A stretch of 64,000 bases of DNA from Cryobacterium sp. PAMC25264 (GTDB taxonomy: Bacteria > Actinomycetota > Actinomycetes > Actinomycetales > Microbacteriaceae), in NCBI RefSeq assembly GCF_019443325.1, contig NZ_CP080383.1, positions 1,860,001 to 1,924,000 of the forward strand, in the 5' to 3' direction. The stretch's first letter is position 1; each line of letters opens with the position of its first letter. The notes below the pieces were generated by a model. It searched no databases. It saw nothing but the letters and a program-made list of their open reading frames with translations, and was not told the DNA's origin. Below are positions 10,915 to 20,499 of the stretch, one piece after another. Both the position numbers and the translations under genes were made by a program.

Positions 10915-12531
10915 GTGGCGACCGAAGAGGCTGACTTCACCCAGGTGTTCCGGGGGTACGACAAGGACGAGGTCGACAAGGCCCTCCAGGGCCTGCGCCG
11001 CGACCTGATCCAGGCGAACGCGCAGAGCACGGAATCGGCCAAGGAAGTCAAGCGGCTCTCCCAGCGCATCGACGACCTCAACGCCGAGATCGAAGAGGTC
11101 GGCAGTCCCACCTTCTCCGGCCTCGGAACCAAACTGGAGAACACCCTCCGGGTGGCTGAGGAACAGTCCACCCGGGTCATCGCCCAGGCCGACATCGACG
11201 CCGAGAAGCTGCGCGCGTCCGCAAACGCCGAGGTCGACGCCATGAAGCGCCAGGCCGCCGACCACGCCGAACGCTCGGTGTCGGATGCCACGGTGAAGGC
11301 CGGGCGTCTGCTGACCGACGCGCAGACCGAGGCCGACGACCTGCTCAGCCGGGCCGCGGAGTCCGCGGACCAGGTCACCCAGGATGCTCTGCAGGAGGCA
11401 GCAGCCATCCGCGGCGCCGTGGCCACCGAGGCCGCGGAGCTCCGCGCCACGGTCAAGCGTGAGGTTGCCGCCATCCGCTCCGAGGCCGAGCGGGAAGCCG
11501 CCGAGGTGCGCGTCGTCGCGCAGCGTGAGGCGACCGAGGCCCGGGAGATCGCCGCCGGGCTCACCCGCGAGACCGAGCTCACCCGCGCCGAGGTCGCCCA
11601 CGAGCTCGACCAGCAGCGCGCCGACCTAGCCCGGGAAACCGAGCAGGCCCGCATCGACCTGGCTGCCGAAACCGAGCAGGACCGCATCGACCTGGCCCGG
11701 GAGACCGAGCAGGCCCGCATCGACCTCGCCCACGAGACCGAACAGGCTCGCGCCGACCTCTCGGTGGAGATCGAACAGGCCCGCACCGACCTGGCCAGGG
11801 AGATCGAGCAGGCGCGCACCGCGTTGGCGATCGAGGGTGAGCAGGCGCATACCGACCTCGACCGCGAACTGGACCGGGACCGCGCCGCCGTGGTGCGCGA
11901 CCTGGACAAGGCCCACGCCGACCTCGCCGCCGAGGTGGAGCAGGCCAGGGCGGATCTTGCCCGCGAGCTGGAACAGACCAAGGCCGACTTCGACGCCGAC
12001 AGCGAGCAGGCCCGCATCGACCTGGACAACCACCTCACGGCCACCCGCAAGCGCGGCGAGCACGAGGCGGCGAAGCTGCGCCGGGAGATCGACCAGATCC
12101 GCGCGGACCTCGAGGTGGAGCTGAAAGCCCGCCGGGACGAGGCCGAGCAGGATCACCTGGCCCGGCACCAGGCCGCCGTGGCGCAGACTCAGAAGTACCT
12201 CGACGACTCCGCTGCCCAGCTGGCCGGGACCAATGCCAGGACCCTCGAACTGCGCACGCTCAACGAGCAGCTGGACGCCGGCGCGCGCGCAGAGGCCAAG
12301 GCGCAGAAGGCGAAGGCCGATGACGCCGCCGAACGCATCGTGCAGGGCGCCGAGGACCGGGCAGCGGCACTCATCAGTGATGCGGAGACACGCACGCGTG
12401 ACCTCGTCACCGACGCGGAAGACCGTCTGGCGCAGATTAGGATTGAGCGCGACTCGGTCGCCGGTTATTTCGAGAGCCTGCGCAGCGTCCTGACCCAGGC
12501 GGAGAAAGTGAACTCCGACCAGGACCAGTAA
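10915..12531 (+). CDS. DivIVA-domain protein with a long hendecad-repeat coiled coil
   Basis: A 538-residue, almost wholly helical protein. The first 60 residues (FTQVFRGYDKDEVDKALQGL) match the DivIVA/Wag31 membrane-curvature domain. Ala/Glu-rich helix follows to 227, then thirteen consecutive 11-residue units of the type ARETEQARIDL at 228-370 (DNA 11596-12024), then helix to the end. An 11-residue period gives a nearly straight or slightly right-handed coil, as in polar cytoskeletal proteins of Streptomyces such as Scy and FilP. A role in polar growth or as a cytoskeletal scaffold is inferred. The GTG start is supported by GAGGAG six bases upstream. The next gene is an AI-2E family permease 67 bp downstream. 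Confidence 0.82.
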   Translation: MATEEADFTQVFRGYDKDEVDKALQGLRRDLIQANAQSTESAKEVKRLSQRIDDLNAEIEEVGSPTFSGLGTKLENTLRVAEEQSTRVIAQADIDAEKLRASANAEVDAMKRQAADHAERSVSDATVKAGRLLTDAQTEADDLLSRAAESADQVTQDALQEAAAIRGAVATEAAELRATVKREVAAIRSEAEREAAEVRVVAQREATEAREIAAGLTRETELTRAEVAHELDQQRADLARETEQARIDLAAETEQDRIDLARETEQARIDLAHETEQARADLSVEIEQARTDLAREIEQARTALAIEGEQAHTDLDRELDRDRAAVVRDLDKAHADLAAEVEQARADLARELEQTKADFDADSEQARIDLDNHLTATRKRGEHEAAKLRREIDQIRADLEVELKARRDEAEQDHLARHQAAVAQTQKYLDDSAAQLAGTNARTLELRTLNEQLDAGARAEAKAQKAKADDAAERIVQGAEDRAAALISDAETRTRDLVTDAEDRLAQIRIERDSVAGYFESLRSVLTQAEKVNSDQDQ

Positions 12532-12598
12532 TACCCCCGGCTTCTCCGGTTCGTCTCGCGCGGCTGGCTCGGCCCGCACCGGAAAAGTGGAGACAACT

Positions 12599-13648
12599 GT
12601 GAAGATCCAAAACGCCTTCCGTCTGGGCCTGGTCGGCACCCTGGGTGTCGGTGTCGGCGTGCTGATCCTCAGTTCCGTCGTGTCCCTGCAGACGATCATC
12701 ACCTACGTGGGCGCCGCACTGTTCCTCGCGCTGGGCCTCGACCCGGCCGTGTCGTGGTTGGAGAAGAAGAAGTTCCCGCGCTGGGCGGCCATCCTCACGG
12801 TCCTGGTGGCCGTGCTGGGCGTTCTCACCGGCGTGATCTTCGCGATCGTGCCGATCATCGTCGACCAGGTCGCCAAGCTCTCGGAGCGGATCCCGGCCCT
12901 CGTCGCGTCGGTGAACTCCTCGACGTTCCTCGACGATGTGCAGAAGCAGTTCCCCGCGCTGGACGTGCAGAAGCTGGTCGAGTCGGTCACTGAATTCCTC
13001 GGCGGCAACATCACCAACATCACGGGCGCCATCATCGCCTCGGGCCTGGCCATCGTGACCGGGCTGTTCGGCGGACTGATCATCCTGATCCTCACGCTGT
13101 ACTTCACGGCGTCGCTCAACAGCATCAAACGCGCCACCTACCAGTTGGTCCCCGCTTCGAAGCGGGAGCGGTTCGCCGACCTCAGCGAGCAGATCACCAC
13201 GGCAGTCGGACGCTTCATCGTCGGGCAGGGGGCCCTGGCCGCCTGCAACGGCGTCCTGAGCTTCATCTTCCTGTCCATCATCGGCGCCCCGTTCCCCGCC
13301 CTGCTCGCGGTGATCGCGTTCCTGTTCTCGCTGATCCCCCTGGTGGGCACCATCACGGGCTCCGTGCTGATCGTGGCGACCTGCATGATCCCCGGCATCG
13401 GCAGCTCCTGGCTCACCGTGCTCGTGGCCGGCATCTACTACCTGGTCTACATGCAGGTGGAGGCGTACGTCCTCAGCCCCAACATCATGAACCGGGCTGT
13501 CGCCGTTCCCGGCGCCGTCGTGGTCGTCGCCGCCCTCGCCGGTGGCTCGCTGCTCGGCATTCTGGGCGCGCTCATCGCCATCCCGGTCGCCGCGTCGGTC
13601 ATCATGATCATCAAGCAGGTTGTCATCCCCCGCCAGAACGAGCTCTAG
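12599..13648 (+). CDS. AI-2E family transporter (YdiK/PerM-like permease)
   Basis: A 349-residue integral membrane protein of the AI-2E exporter superfamily, whose members export small molecules or exchange ions; the substrate here is unknown. Two N-terminal membrane helices are followed by a soluble region (about 85-140), then a group of helices with the LFSLIPLVGTITGS and LSPNIMNRAVAVPG segments typical of the family. GTG at 12599 is preferred because GGAG lies six bases upstream; GTG at 12587 would add four residues. It follows the coiled-coil gene in the same direction and may be cotranscribed. Confidence 0.85.
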   Translation: MKIQNAFRLGLVGTLGVGVGVLILSSVVSLQTIITYVGAALFLALGLDPAVSWLEKKKFPRWAAILTVLVAVLGVLTGVIFAIVPIIVDQVAKLSERIPALVASVNSSTFLDDVQKQFPALDVQKLVESVTEFLGGNITNITGAIIASGLAIVTGLFGGLIILILTLYFTASLNSIKRATYQLVPASKRERFADLSEQITTAVGRFIVGQGALAACNGVLSFIFLSIIGAPFPALLAVIAFLFSLIPLVGTITGSVLIVATCMIPGIGSSWLTVLVAGIYYLVYMQVEAYVLSPNIMNRAVAVPGAVVVVAALAGGSLLGILGALIAIPVAASVIMIIKQVVIPRQNEL

Positions 13649-13675
13649 GCCCGGTTGCTGCCCGGTCCGCGGGGG

Positions 13676-14404
13676 CTAGAGCTCCCCGGCCCACTCGTCG
13701 GGTAACGGCGCGGCGGCCGGGTTGACCACGGACACGATCTCTGTGAGCACCCGCCGGGTCTGGTTCTCCCCCACCCACAGATGCTTGCCGCCGTCCACCG
13801 CGATCAGCCGCGCGTCCGGCACGCTCGCGAAGCGGGCGCGTGCTTCGTCTGGGCGCAGGTAGTCGTCGAGTTCTGGAACCAGGACGACGAGCTTCCGCGG
13901 GTTTCCCGCCCAGGCCGCCACCTCCGCATCCGTCGCCCGGTGCAGGGGCGGCGACAGAAGGATCGCGCCCACTATAGGGTGCTCGAGGCCATATTTGAGG
14001 GCCAGCTCGGTGCCGAACGACCAGCCGACCAGCCACGGATTGGGTAGGCCCCGTTCTGCCACGAAGGCCATGGCGGCGGCCACGTCGTCACGTTCGGTCT
14101 CCCCGTGCCCGAAACTGCCCTGGCTGGTTCCGCGGGGGGACGTGGTGCCGCGGGTGTTGAACCTGAGCACCGCGAGGTCGGCCAGAGCGGGCAACCGGCC
14201 GGCGGCTTTCCGCAGGATGTGCGAGTCCATGAAGCCACCGCTGGTGGGCAGCGGATGCAGCGTCACGAGGGTCGCCACGGCCGGACGGTGCAGCGGAGTC
14301 GCGAGCTCCCCCACCAGGGTCAGCCCGTCACCAGTGTGCAACTCGATGTGTTCTCGCACGGCGGGCAGTTCGATACCGCCACGGATCTCGACCGGTCCGG
14401 CCAT
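13676..14404 (-). CDS. Alpha/beta hydrolase
   Basis: A 242-residue hydrolase of the YfhR/dienelactone-like type with nucleophile elbow GWSFG (Ser129), a likely acid at Asp180 or Asp181 in PELDDYLRPDE and His208 in DGGKHLW. The oxyanion region LVTLHPLPTSGGFMDSH lies early, as in small serine hydrolases that act on esters or acyl groups. No signal peptide. It is convergent with the AI-2E permease. The natural substrate cannot be told. Confidence 0.82.
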   Translation of the reverse strand: MAGPVEIRGGIELPAVREHIELHTGDGLTLVGELATPLHRPAVATLVTLHPLPTSGGFMDSHILRKAAGRLPALADLAVLRFNTRGTTSPRGTSQGSFGHGETERDDVAAAMAFVAERGLPNPWLVGWSFGTELALKYGLEHPIVGAILLSPPLHRATDAEVAAWAGNPRKLVVLVPELDDYLRPDEARARFASVPDARLIAVDGGKHLWVGENQTRRVLTEIVSVVNPAAAPLPDEWAGEL

Positions 14405-14505
14405 AACATTCTCCTCATCGGGTTGACGGCACGGCTGCCGCGGGTGGTTCAGGGATCTTCACACCCGCCGGCCACCGGAAGGCACGGCGCCGGACAGGGC
14501 TGTCG

Positions 14506-14799
14506 CTACTTGAGCTTCCAGCAGTGCAGGTGCCAGTGCCGACGGGCGGCGAGATCGGCGGCGTCGCCCATCACCCCGTCGCCGCGCCAGGTGACGACAT
14601 GCGCCACCCCCGGCGCGATCTCCAGCCGGCAGCCGGGACACAGGTACGTCTTCGCAGCCGCGACAGCGCTGATCGGCTGGACGTTCCAGAGGCCGTCTCG
14701 CTTCGCTTCGGTGCGCCGCCACCCTGCCTGCAGGCGGGCGAATCCGTCGTCGTCGCCGGCGCCGCTCTTGCGGCCGTGGGGACGGTTACTGCGCGGCAT
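14506..14799 (-). CDS. Small conserved actinobacterial protein with a zinc-site-like Cys/His pattern
   Basis: A 97-residue protein. The C-terminal half has C54-x2-C57 (YLCPGCRLEI), His67 and the cluster H88-W-H90-L-H92-C93, which together look like a treble-clef or HNH-like zinc site. Homologues in Microbacteriaceae are often labelled ATP/GTP-binding proteins, but no P-loop is visible here. The basic N-terminus MPRSNRPHGRK suggests nucleic-acid contact. Function unknown; zinc binding is inferred. Confidence 0.75.
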   Translation of the reverse strand: MPRSNRPHGRKSGAGDDDGFARLQAGWRRTEAKRDGLWNVQPISAVAAAKTYLCPGCRLEIAPGVAHVVTWRGDGVMGDAADLAARRHWHLHCWKLK

Positions 14800-14854
14800 G
14801 AGGAAAGTCTACCCGGGGCTGATTCTGCCGATCTGGAGGGACCGGCAATCTGCT

Positions 14855-15625
14855 CTAGTACCAGCCGACGTCGACCGAGTGGCCCCAGGCGCCGCAGGGG
14901 GTGCCGTAACGCCCACTGATGTAGCCCAGGCCCCATTCGATCTGGGTGGCGGCGCTGGTCTCCCAATCGGAGCCGGCGCTGGACATCTTCGACCCGGGCA
15001 GGGCCTGTGGGATTCCGTAGGCACCGCTCGGGTTGGCGGCATTCACGCGCCAGCCGGATTCCTTGTTCCAGAGCGAGACGAGGCAGCTGTACTGGTCCTC
15101 TCCCCAGCCACGGGCGGCGACGGCTCCGTACGCGTAGGCCTGGGCGGATCCGGGGTCGGGCACCGCAGCAGCGGCGGCACTGTAGGACGAGGACGATGAT
15201 GCCGGTGCGATCACGACGGGAGCCGGCTCTGGCTCGGGTTCGGTGACGGTGTACCCGTCCACGATGACCGTGTTTTCCACGCTGCTCGCCACGAGCAGCG
15301 ACTGCGCGGCAGCACCCTGGTACCGGTCGGACTTGGCGCCGGGTACCTGGAAGTACGGCGACGCTGTGGCGCCGGAGTAGGGGTCGACGACGGTCACGAG
15401 GACGAACGCGGCAGCTGCGGAGAACGCGAACAGAGACAGGGCGGCGTGGCCGCGGGACCGCGGGCGGACCACGGCCCGCTGCGGCGGCCGGGTCGACGCG
15501 CGCAACGGCGCCGGAACAAAGGGCGCACGGCGTGCGCTGACGGCCGGTGTGCTCACCGGAGAAACGCCCGATTCGGGCGCGGAAATACTGAGATGTCTAC
15601 CCACGATTATTCGACCATAGCCCAC
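14855..15625 (-). CDS. Secreted lysozyme-like (transglycosylase-fold) protein
   Basis: A 256-residue protein with a long basic N-terminus, one membrane segment (about 60-80), a Ser/Ala/Pro linker and a C-terminal lysozyme-like domain (about 172-256) resembling aggregation-promoting factor and actinobacterial transglycosylase-like proteins. The likely catalytic acid is Glu189 in WNKESGW; Cys181 and Cys244 could form a disulfide outside the cell. It is probably membrane-anchored and acts on peptidoglycan. The extreme C-terminus WGHSVDVGWY is typical of the family. The ATG at 15625 gives a long cytoplasmic N-terminus; a GTG seven codons in is possible. Confidence 0.83.
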   Translation of the reverse strand: MGYGRIIVGRHLSISAPESGVSPVSTPAVSARRAPFVPAPLRASTRPPQRAVVRPRSRGHAALSLFAFSAAAAFVLVTVVDPYSGATASPYFQVPGAKSDRYQGAAAQSLLVASSVENTVIVDGYTVTEPEPEPAPVVIAPASSSSSYSAAAAAVPDPGSAQAYAYGAVAARGWGEDQYSCLVSLWNKESGWRVNAANPSGAYGIPQALPGSKMSSAGSDWETSAATQIEWGLGYISGRYGTPCGAWGHSVDVGWY

Positions 15626-15661
15626 TTCTTGTGTAACGGCCAGGTAACGACACGCTGTGGG

Positions 15662-16210
15662 TCACCGAACGGCGAGCATGACGTCGACGACGCTGTCCAG
15701 AACCAGGTCCACCTGAGCCTCGCGGTAGCCCGCACGCTGGGGCCGGAACACTGCCGTGCGCACGTCGTCGACGGTGACGGTCGTCCCGTCCTGGAAGTAG
15801 CTGACGAGCTTGGCCGACAGGCTGTCGACATCGGCCCGGTTGTAACCCGTGCTGAAGATGCTCGTTCGTGAGAACCGGTGACCGGACGGCCGGCCGAGCC
15901 GGTTGATGAGAACCTGCGCGGTGCTGCGCGCATCCTCGAGCCAGGCCTGCGACCCGGCCACGCTGGTGGCTCGTTCGCGTTCCCGCAGCGCGAACGCGTC
16001 TTCGAGGCGCTCGAGCGCGGCGTCCACGTGTTCGGGCGAGTATCCGCCCTTCTGCATGCTGAAAGCGGTGTGGCGGATGTCGGCGCTGGTCAGCTGCTCC
16101 GGACCGTCCGCGCCGTCGTACGCCTGGCGGGTCGACTCGAGGAACTCTTCAACCTGCTTGAGGTTGTAGCCGGGGGCTTTCTTGCTGGATCGCGGAAACG
16201 TTGTGCTCAC
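15662..16210 (-). CDS. Protein with two tandem DivIVA-like domains
   Basis: A 182-residue cytosolic protein containing two copies of the short DivIVA-type unit: FPRSSKKAPGYNLKQVEEFL near the start and SRTSIFSTGYNRADVDSLSAKL in the second half, each followed by a TxxDVRxxxF helix (TSADIRHTAF and TVDDVRTAVF) and then a GGYSPEHVDAAL or AGYREAQVDLVL segment. Such proteins are common in Microbacteriaceae but lack the long coiled coil of Wag31. GTG at 16210 is chosen because it precedes the conserved part; GTG at 16228 would add six residues and neither has a strong ribosome site. It lies immediately downstream of cdsA. Confidence 0.78.
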   Translation of the reverse strand: MSTTFPRSSKKAPGYNLKQVEEFLESTRQAYDGADGPEQLTSADIRHTAFSMQKGGYSPEHVDAALERLEDAFALRERERATSVAGSQAWLEDARSTAQVLINRLGRPSGHRFSRTSIFSTGYNRADVDSLSAKLVSYFQDGTTVTVDDVRTAVFRPQRAGYREAQVDLVLDSVVDVMLAVR

Positions 16211-16256
16211 CGCCTCATTCTGCCTCACGAGGGGCCGGCTGTCGAAAGCGACCCGG

Positions 16257-17240
16257 TCACGCGAAAATCAGGTACAGGGCGTAAGCCGCGGCGGCGGACG
16301 GAAGGATCGAGTCGAGGCGGTCGAGGAAGCCGCCGTGTCCGGGCAGCCACGAGCTCATGTCCTTGATGCCCAGATCCCGTTTGATGAGCGATTCGGCGAG
16401 GTCGCCGAACGTCGCGGTGATCAGGATCACGGTGCCGAAGATCGGGCCGAACCACCAGGGTTCGTCGAGCATGAAGATGGCCAGGAGGATACCCACGACC
16501 ATGCAGACGATGGCCGCGCCTGCGAAGCCTTCCCAGGTCTTCTTCGGGCTGATGGTGGGCACCATGCGGTGCTTGCCGAAGGACAGGCCGGCGGCGTACG
16601 CGGCGGTGTCGGCCGAGATGACCAGGAGCAGGAACGCGAGGGTCCACCACTGGCCGCCCTCCTGGGTGACCAGGAGCACCGCGAAGCTGGCCAGGAAAAC
16701 GACGTAGACCTGGATCAGGAATCCGCCACCGATATCGCCGAGCACGATCTTGGCTGGCGCCCGGTGCGCCGGAAGCACGAGCATGGCCACCCGCCACAGT
16801 GCGATGAATGCGATGCCGCCCAGGGTCGCCAGCCATTGCCCGGCGGCATCCCCGTAGAAGGCGGCGGGCACCACGGCGACCGCAGAGATGAGCACCGGAA
16901 TGCGCGGGACGTTCCGGCCGCCGTGCCGCAGGGCCTGGGCGAGTTCGAACGAGGTGAAGCCCACGATGACGAAGGCGACGATCATGAAGAGTTCTTTGAT
17001 GAAGATCAGACTCACCAGCATCGACCCGCCCAGCACGAGCCCGATCAGGGTCGCGAGGATCAGGTTGCGCCCGGTGCGGGCCTCGATGCGCTCATTCGTT
17101 GCGTCGAGCTGGGCCTTGGTCGCCTGCACCTGCCGCTCGATGTCGGCCTTCGTGGACTGCACCTGCGCCCGGAACTCGGCCCGGGATGCGCCGCGTCCCC
17201 GGTGAGGTGGCTTGGTGGGCCCTGGATCGTCCGTCATCAC
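16257..17240 (-). CDS. cdsA: Phosphatidate cytidylyltransferase
   Basis: Makes CDP-diacylglycerol from phosphatidate and CTP for phospholipid synthesis. The 327-residue protein has a charged cytosolic N-terminal helix (20-60) and about eight membrane segments. The C-terminus carries the family signature KRDLGIKDMSSWLPGHGGFLDR at about 290-311. It follows frr with 11 bases between, in the standard pyrH-frr-cdsA order. Two adjacent ATG codons (17240 and 17237) are possible starts. Confidence 0.94.
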   Translation of the reverse strand: MMTDDPGPTKPPHRGRGASRAEFRAQVQSTKADIERQVQATKAQLDATNERIEARTGRNLILATLIGLVLGGSMLVSLIFIKELFMIVAFVIVGFTSFELAQALRHGGRNVPRIPVLISAVAVVPAAFYGDAAGQWLATLGGIAFIALWRVAMLVLPAHRAPAKIVLGDIGGGFLIQVYVVFLASFAVLLVTQEGGQWWTLAFLLLVISADTAAYAAGLSFGKHRMVPTISPKKTWEGFAGAAIVCMVVGILLAIFMLDEPWWFGPIFGTVILITATFGDLAESLIKRDLGIKDMSSWLPGHGGFLDRLDSILPSAAAAYALYLIFA

Positions 17241-17251
17241 ACTGCCCTCCC

Positions 17252-17806
17252 CTAGATGGCGAGGAGCTCGGCTTCCTTGCGCTTGAGAGCGTCGTCGATC
17301 TGGTCGATGTGCGTCTTGGTGATCTGCTCGAGTTCCTTCTCCGCGCGGGCCACGTCGTCGTCGCCGACCTCGCTCTTGAGAGCGTCGAGGTCGTCCTTGG
17401 CCTTGCGGCGGAGGTTCCGCACGGACACCTTGGCGTCCTCACCCTTGGTCTTGACGATCTTGACGTACTCCTTGCGGCGGTCGTTCGTCAGCTCGGGCAG
17501 CGAGGCCCGGATGACGATACCGTCGTTGCCGAGGTTGGCACCGAGGTTCGGGGTGTCCCGGATGGCGTTCTCGATGTCGCGCAGGGCGCTCTTGTCGTAC
17601 GGCGTGATCAGGAGCGTGCGAGCTTCCTGGTTCTGCAGCGACGCGAGCTGTCCCAGCGGGGTCGGGGTGCCGTAGTAGTCGACCAGGATCTTCTGGAACA
17701 TTTGGGGGTTTGCGCGACCCGTACGCACGGTGGCGAAGTCCTCTTTCGCGGACTCGACGGCCTTGGTCATGCGCTGAGTGGTGTCGGACAGGACATCCGT
17801 AATCAC
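17252..17806 (-). CDS. frr: Ribosome recycling factor
   Basis: Splits post-termination ribosomes together with EF-G and IF3. The 184-residue length and two-domain pattern are standard: the three-helix bundle includes [24 protein letters not shown] and the C-terminal helix includes EERRKEYVK-like residues ([22 protein letters not shown]) and [18 protein letters not shown]. It lies 31 bases downstream of pyrH in the same operon. Confidence 0.97.
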   Translation of the reverse strand: MITDVLSDTTQRMTKAVESAKEDFATVRTGRANPQMFQKILVDYYGTPTPLGQLASLQNQEARTLLITPYDKSALRDIENAIRDTPNLGANLGNDGIVIRASLPELTNDRRKEYVKIVKTKGEDAKVSVRNLRRKAKDDLDALKSEVGDDDVARAEKELEQITKTHIDQIDDALKRKEAELLAI

Positions 17807-17837
17807 GGTGACTCCTTCTTCGGTGGCTTCAATAATC

Positions 17838-18554
17838 CTAGTTGGAGACGAGGGTTCCCAGTTCGGCGCCCAGGATGGCGGCCGTCACGTTTCCGTGCGG
17901 CGCCATTCCGAATACCCGCATGGGCATGCTGTTGTCCATGCACAGGCTGAAGGCCGTCGAGTCGACGACCTTGAGTCCGCGCTGGAGCGCATCCTGGTAG
18001 GTGATGCTGTGGATCTTGTGCGCGTCGGGGTTGGTGCGAGGGTCGTCGGAGTAGACCCCGTCGACACCGTTCTTGGCGACCAGCACAACCTCGGCGCCGA
18101 TCTCCAGGGCACGCTGGGCGGCGACGGTGTCGGTGGAGAAGTAGGGCAGTCCGGCGCCGGCGCCGAAAATGACGACGCGGCCCTTCTCGAGGTGACGCTC
18201 CGCGCGGCGCGGGATGTACGGCTCGGCCACCTGGGTCATGGCGATGGCGGACTGGACGCGGGTCTCAGCGCCGGCCTGCTCGAGGAAGTCCTGCAGGGCC
18301 AGGGCATTCATGACGGTACCGAGCATGCCCATGTAGTCTGCGCGGCCGCGGTCCATGCCGCGCTGAGAGAGTTCGGCGCCACGGAAGAAGTTGCCGCCGC
18401 CGACCACGATCGCGATCTCGACGGTCTGTGCCGCCTCGGCGATCTCGCGGGCCAGGCCGCTGATGACGTCGGGATTGACGCCGAGGCTCCCGGCCCCGAA
18501 TGCTTCGCCCGATAGCTTGAGGAGGACCCTGCGCTTCTTACCCGTGTCTGACAT
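17838..18554 (-). CDS. pyrH: UMP kinase
   Basis: Phosphorylates UMP to UDP; hexameric bacterial amino-acid-kinase family enzyme. The 238-residue product starts [19 protein letters not shown], carries the G-loop [12 protein letters not shown] and the uridylate-binding region [20 protein letters not shown]. The ATG at 18554 is chosen over an in-frame ATG 22 codons upstream because the [11 protein letters not shown] motif normally lies close to the N-terminus. A terminator separates it from the rpsB-tsf operon upstream, so it probably has its own promoter in 18555-18653. Confidence 0.97.
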   Translation of the reverse strand: MSDTGKKRRVLLKLSGEAFGAGSLGVNPDVISGLAREIAEAAQTVEIAIVVGGGNFFRGAELSQRGMDRGRADYMGMLGTVMNALALQDFLEQAGAETRVQSAIAMTQVAEPYIPRRAERHLEKGRVVIFGAGAGLPYFSTDTVAAQRALEIGAEVVLVAKNGVDGVYSDDPRTNPDAHKIHSITYQDALQRGLKVVDSTAFSLCMDNSMPMRVFGMAPHGNVTAAILGAELGTLVSN

Positions 18555-18653
18555 GCCCGTGAGCGTCCTTCCGTTGTGACCTGCTTCTAAAACTACCGGT
18601 ACCAGCCCGGTTGGGGGCACACGCCGCCGGTGTGGGGTGTTGCTGTAGGCACA

Positions 18654-18690
18654 GAAAAGGAGACCGGATTGCCTGGGCGACCCGATCTCC
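18654..18690 (-). terminator. Rho-independent terminator after tsf
   Basis: Read on the minus strand, GGAGATCGG and CCGGTCTCC form a nine-base stem with one mismatch around a 14-base loop, followed at once by TTTTC. It lies 32 bases past the tsf stop and ends the rpsB-tsf transcript before pyrH. Confidence 0.7.
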
Positions 18691-18721
18691 TCCTCGTGGT
18701 GCTACGTGGTGCGTGTGCTGG

Positions 18722-19549
18722 TTACGCGCCGACCTTGAAACGGGCGAAGCCCGAGATGGTCAGGCCCGCGTCAGCGACGACCTTGGCCACGGACAGCTTG
18801 TTGTCCTTGGCGTAGTCCTGCTCGAGCAGGGCGACCTGCTTGAAGTAGGCGTTGATGCGTCCTTCGACGATCTTGGGCAGCGCGGCGGCCGGCTTGCCCT
18901 CGTTCTCGCTGATCTCGGTGACGATGCGACGCTCGGCCTCGACGGCTTCTGCGGGAACGTCTTCGCGAGCCAGGTACTCCGGGTTCGCGAACGAGATGTG
19001 CTGGGCGATGCTGCGAGCGGTCGCGGCATCCTCACCGGCGTAGCCCAGGACCACGCCGACCTGCGGGGGCAGGTCCTTGCTGGTCTTGTGCAGGTAAATC
19101 TCGAAGTTCTCACCGGTGACGGCTGCGACGCGGCGAAGTTCGAACTTCTCGCCGATGATCGCGGCTTCGCCGTTGATGAGGTCTCCGACGGTCTGCCCGT
19201 CGGCCGGAGCGGCAAGCGCCTCGGTGACGTTCGTGGCGCCGGCTGCGGAAACCGCATCCAGGACCTTCTCGGAGAGAGCGCCGAACTTCTCGCCCTTGGC
19301 GACGAAGTCGGTCTCGCAGGCGAGCTCCAGCAGGTACGCGGTGTTGCCGATCACCTTGGCGGCGACGAGGCCCTCAGAGGTGGAGCGGTCAGCGCGCTTG
19401 GCGTTGCCCTTTGCACCCTTGAGACGCAGGATCTCGACCGCGCGCTCGATGTCGCCATCGGCTTCGACGAGTGCGTTCTTGGTGTCGACCATGCCGGTGC
19501 CGAGGCGCTCGCGCAGGATCTTGACGGATTCGAGGTTGAAGTTTGCCAT
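18722..19549 (-). CDS. tsf: Elongation factor Ts
   Basis: Nucleotide exchange factor for EF-Tu. The 275-residue protein starts MANFNLESVKILRERLGTGMVDTKNAL, with the UBA-like N-terminal domain, and contains the ETDFVAKGEKF signature that contacts EF-Tu. It is 11 bases downstream of rpsB, the universal bacterial pairing. Confidence 0.97.
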   Translation of the reverse strand: MANFNLESVKILRERLGTGMVDTKNALVEADGDIERAVEILRLKGAKGNAKRADRSTSEGLVAAKVIGNTAYLLELACETDFVAKGEKFGALSEKVLDAVSAAGATNVTEALAAPADGQTVGDLINGEAAIIGEKFELRRVAAVTGENFEIYLHKTSKDLPPQVGVVLGYAGEDAATARSIAQHISFANPEYLAREDVPAEAVEAERRIVTEISENEGKPAAALPKIVEGRINAYFKQVALLEQDYAKDNKLSVAKVVADAGLTISGFARFKVGA

Positions 19550-19560
19550 ACCTGTTGTCC

Positions 19561-20499
19561 TTACTTGGTGTCGGCTACGGGAGCGTCGGCTGCAACCTCT
19601 TCGGTTGCGGCTTCGGCCGCTGCGGGCTCTGCTGCTTCGGTCTCAGCGACGGGCGCTTCTTCTGCAACCTGCTCGGTGGCGACGGTTTCGTCGGCGACCT
19701 TCTCGGTGTCAGCGGAGGACTGCTCGGGCGTGGTCTCGGCCGGAGCTGCGAGCAGCTCGGCTTCCCAGGCGGCGAGGGGCTCGACTTCGGCGCCCTCTTC
19801 CGGCTTCTGGTGACGCTGGATGAGGCCCTCGGCAGCGGCGTCCGCGATGATGCGGGTCAAGAGGCCCACGGAGCGGATGGCGTCGTCGTTACCCGGGATC
19901 GGGTACTGCACGTCGTCGGGGTCGCAGTTGGTGTCCAGGATCGCGATGACGGGGATGCCGAGCTTGCGCGCCTCGTCGATGGCGAGGTGCTCCTTGTTGG
20001 TGTCGACAACCCAGAGCGCGGACGGCGTCTTGGTCAGGTTGCGGATTCCGCCGAGGCTCTTGTGCAGCTTGACGAGCTCGCGCTTCTTGATGAGCATTTC
20101 CTTCTTCGTGAAACCGCTCTTGGCGGTGTCCTCGAAGTCGAGCTCTTCGAGCTCTTTCATGCGAGCCAGACGCTTGGAAACGGTCTGGAAGTTGGTGAGG
20201 AGGCCACCGAGCCAGCGCTGGTTGACGTAGGGCTGGCCGACACGCGTCGCCTGCTCCGAAATCGATTCCTGCGCCTGCTTCTTGGTGCCGACGAAAAGGA
20301 TGGTGCCGCCGTGGGCGACGGTCTCCTTGACGAAGTCATAGGCCTTGTCAACGAACCCGAGCGACTGCTGCAGGTCGATGATGTAGATGCCGGAACGCTC
20401 GGTGAAGATGAATCGCTTCATCTTCGGGTTCCAACGGCGGGTCTGGTGCCCGAAGTGCACGCCGCTGTCGAGCAGCTGGCGAATGGTTACGACGGCCAT
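19561..20499 (-). CDS. rpsB: 30S ribosomal protein S2
   Basis: Small-subunit protein of 312 residues. The body ([27 protein letters not shown], then [33 protein letters not shown]) is canonical. The last 60 residues form an Ala/Glu/Val-rich acidic extension seen in actinobacteria. A strong ribosome site AAGGAG (20508-20513) lies seven bases before the ATG. First gene of the rpsB-tsf operon. Confidence 0.97.
   Translation of the reverse strand: MAVVTIRQLLDSGVHFGHQTRRWNPKMKRFIFTERSGIYIIDLQQSLGFVDKAYDFVKETVAHGGTILFVGTKKQAQESISEQATRVGQPYVNQRWLGGLLTNFQTVSKRLARMKELEELDFEDTAKSGFTKKEMLIKKRELVKLHKSLGGIRNLTKTPSALWVVDTNKEHLAIDEARKLGIPVIAILDTNCDPDDVQYPIPGNDDAIRSVGLLTRIIADAAAEGLIQRHQKPEEGAEVEPLAAWEAELLAAPAETTPEQSSADTEKVADETVATEQVAEEAPVAETEAAEPAAAEAATEEVAADAPVADTK

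Noticed and set aside
16182..17255. 357-codon open frame opposite cdsA
   Set aside because: Antisense to a strongly conserved gene and His/Asp/Glu-rich low-complexity translation.
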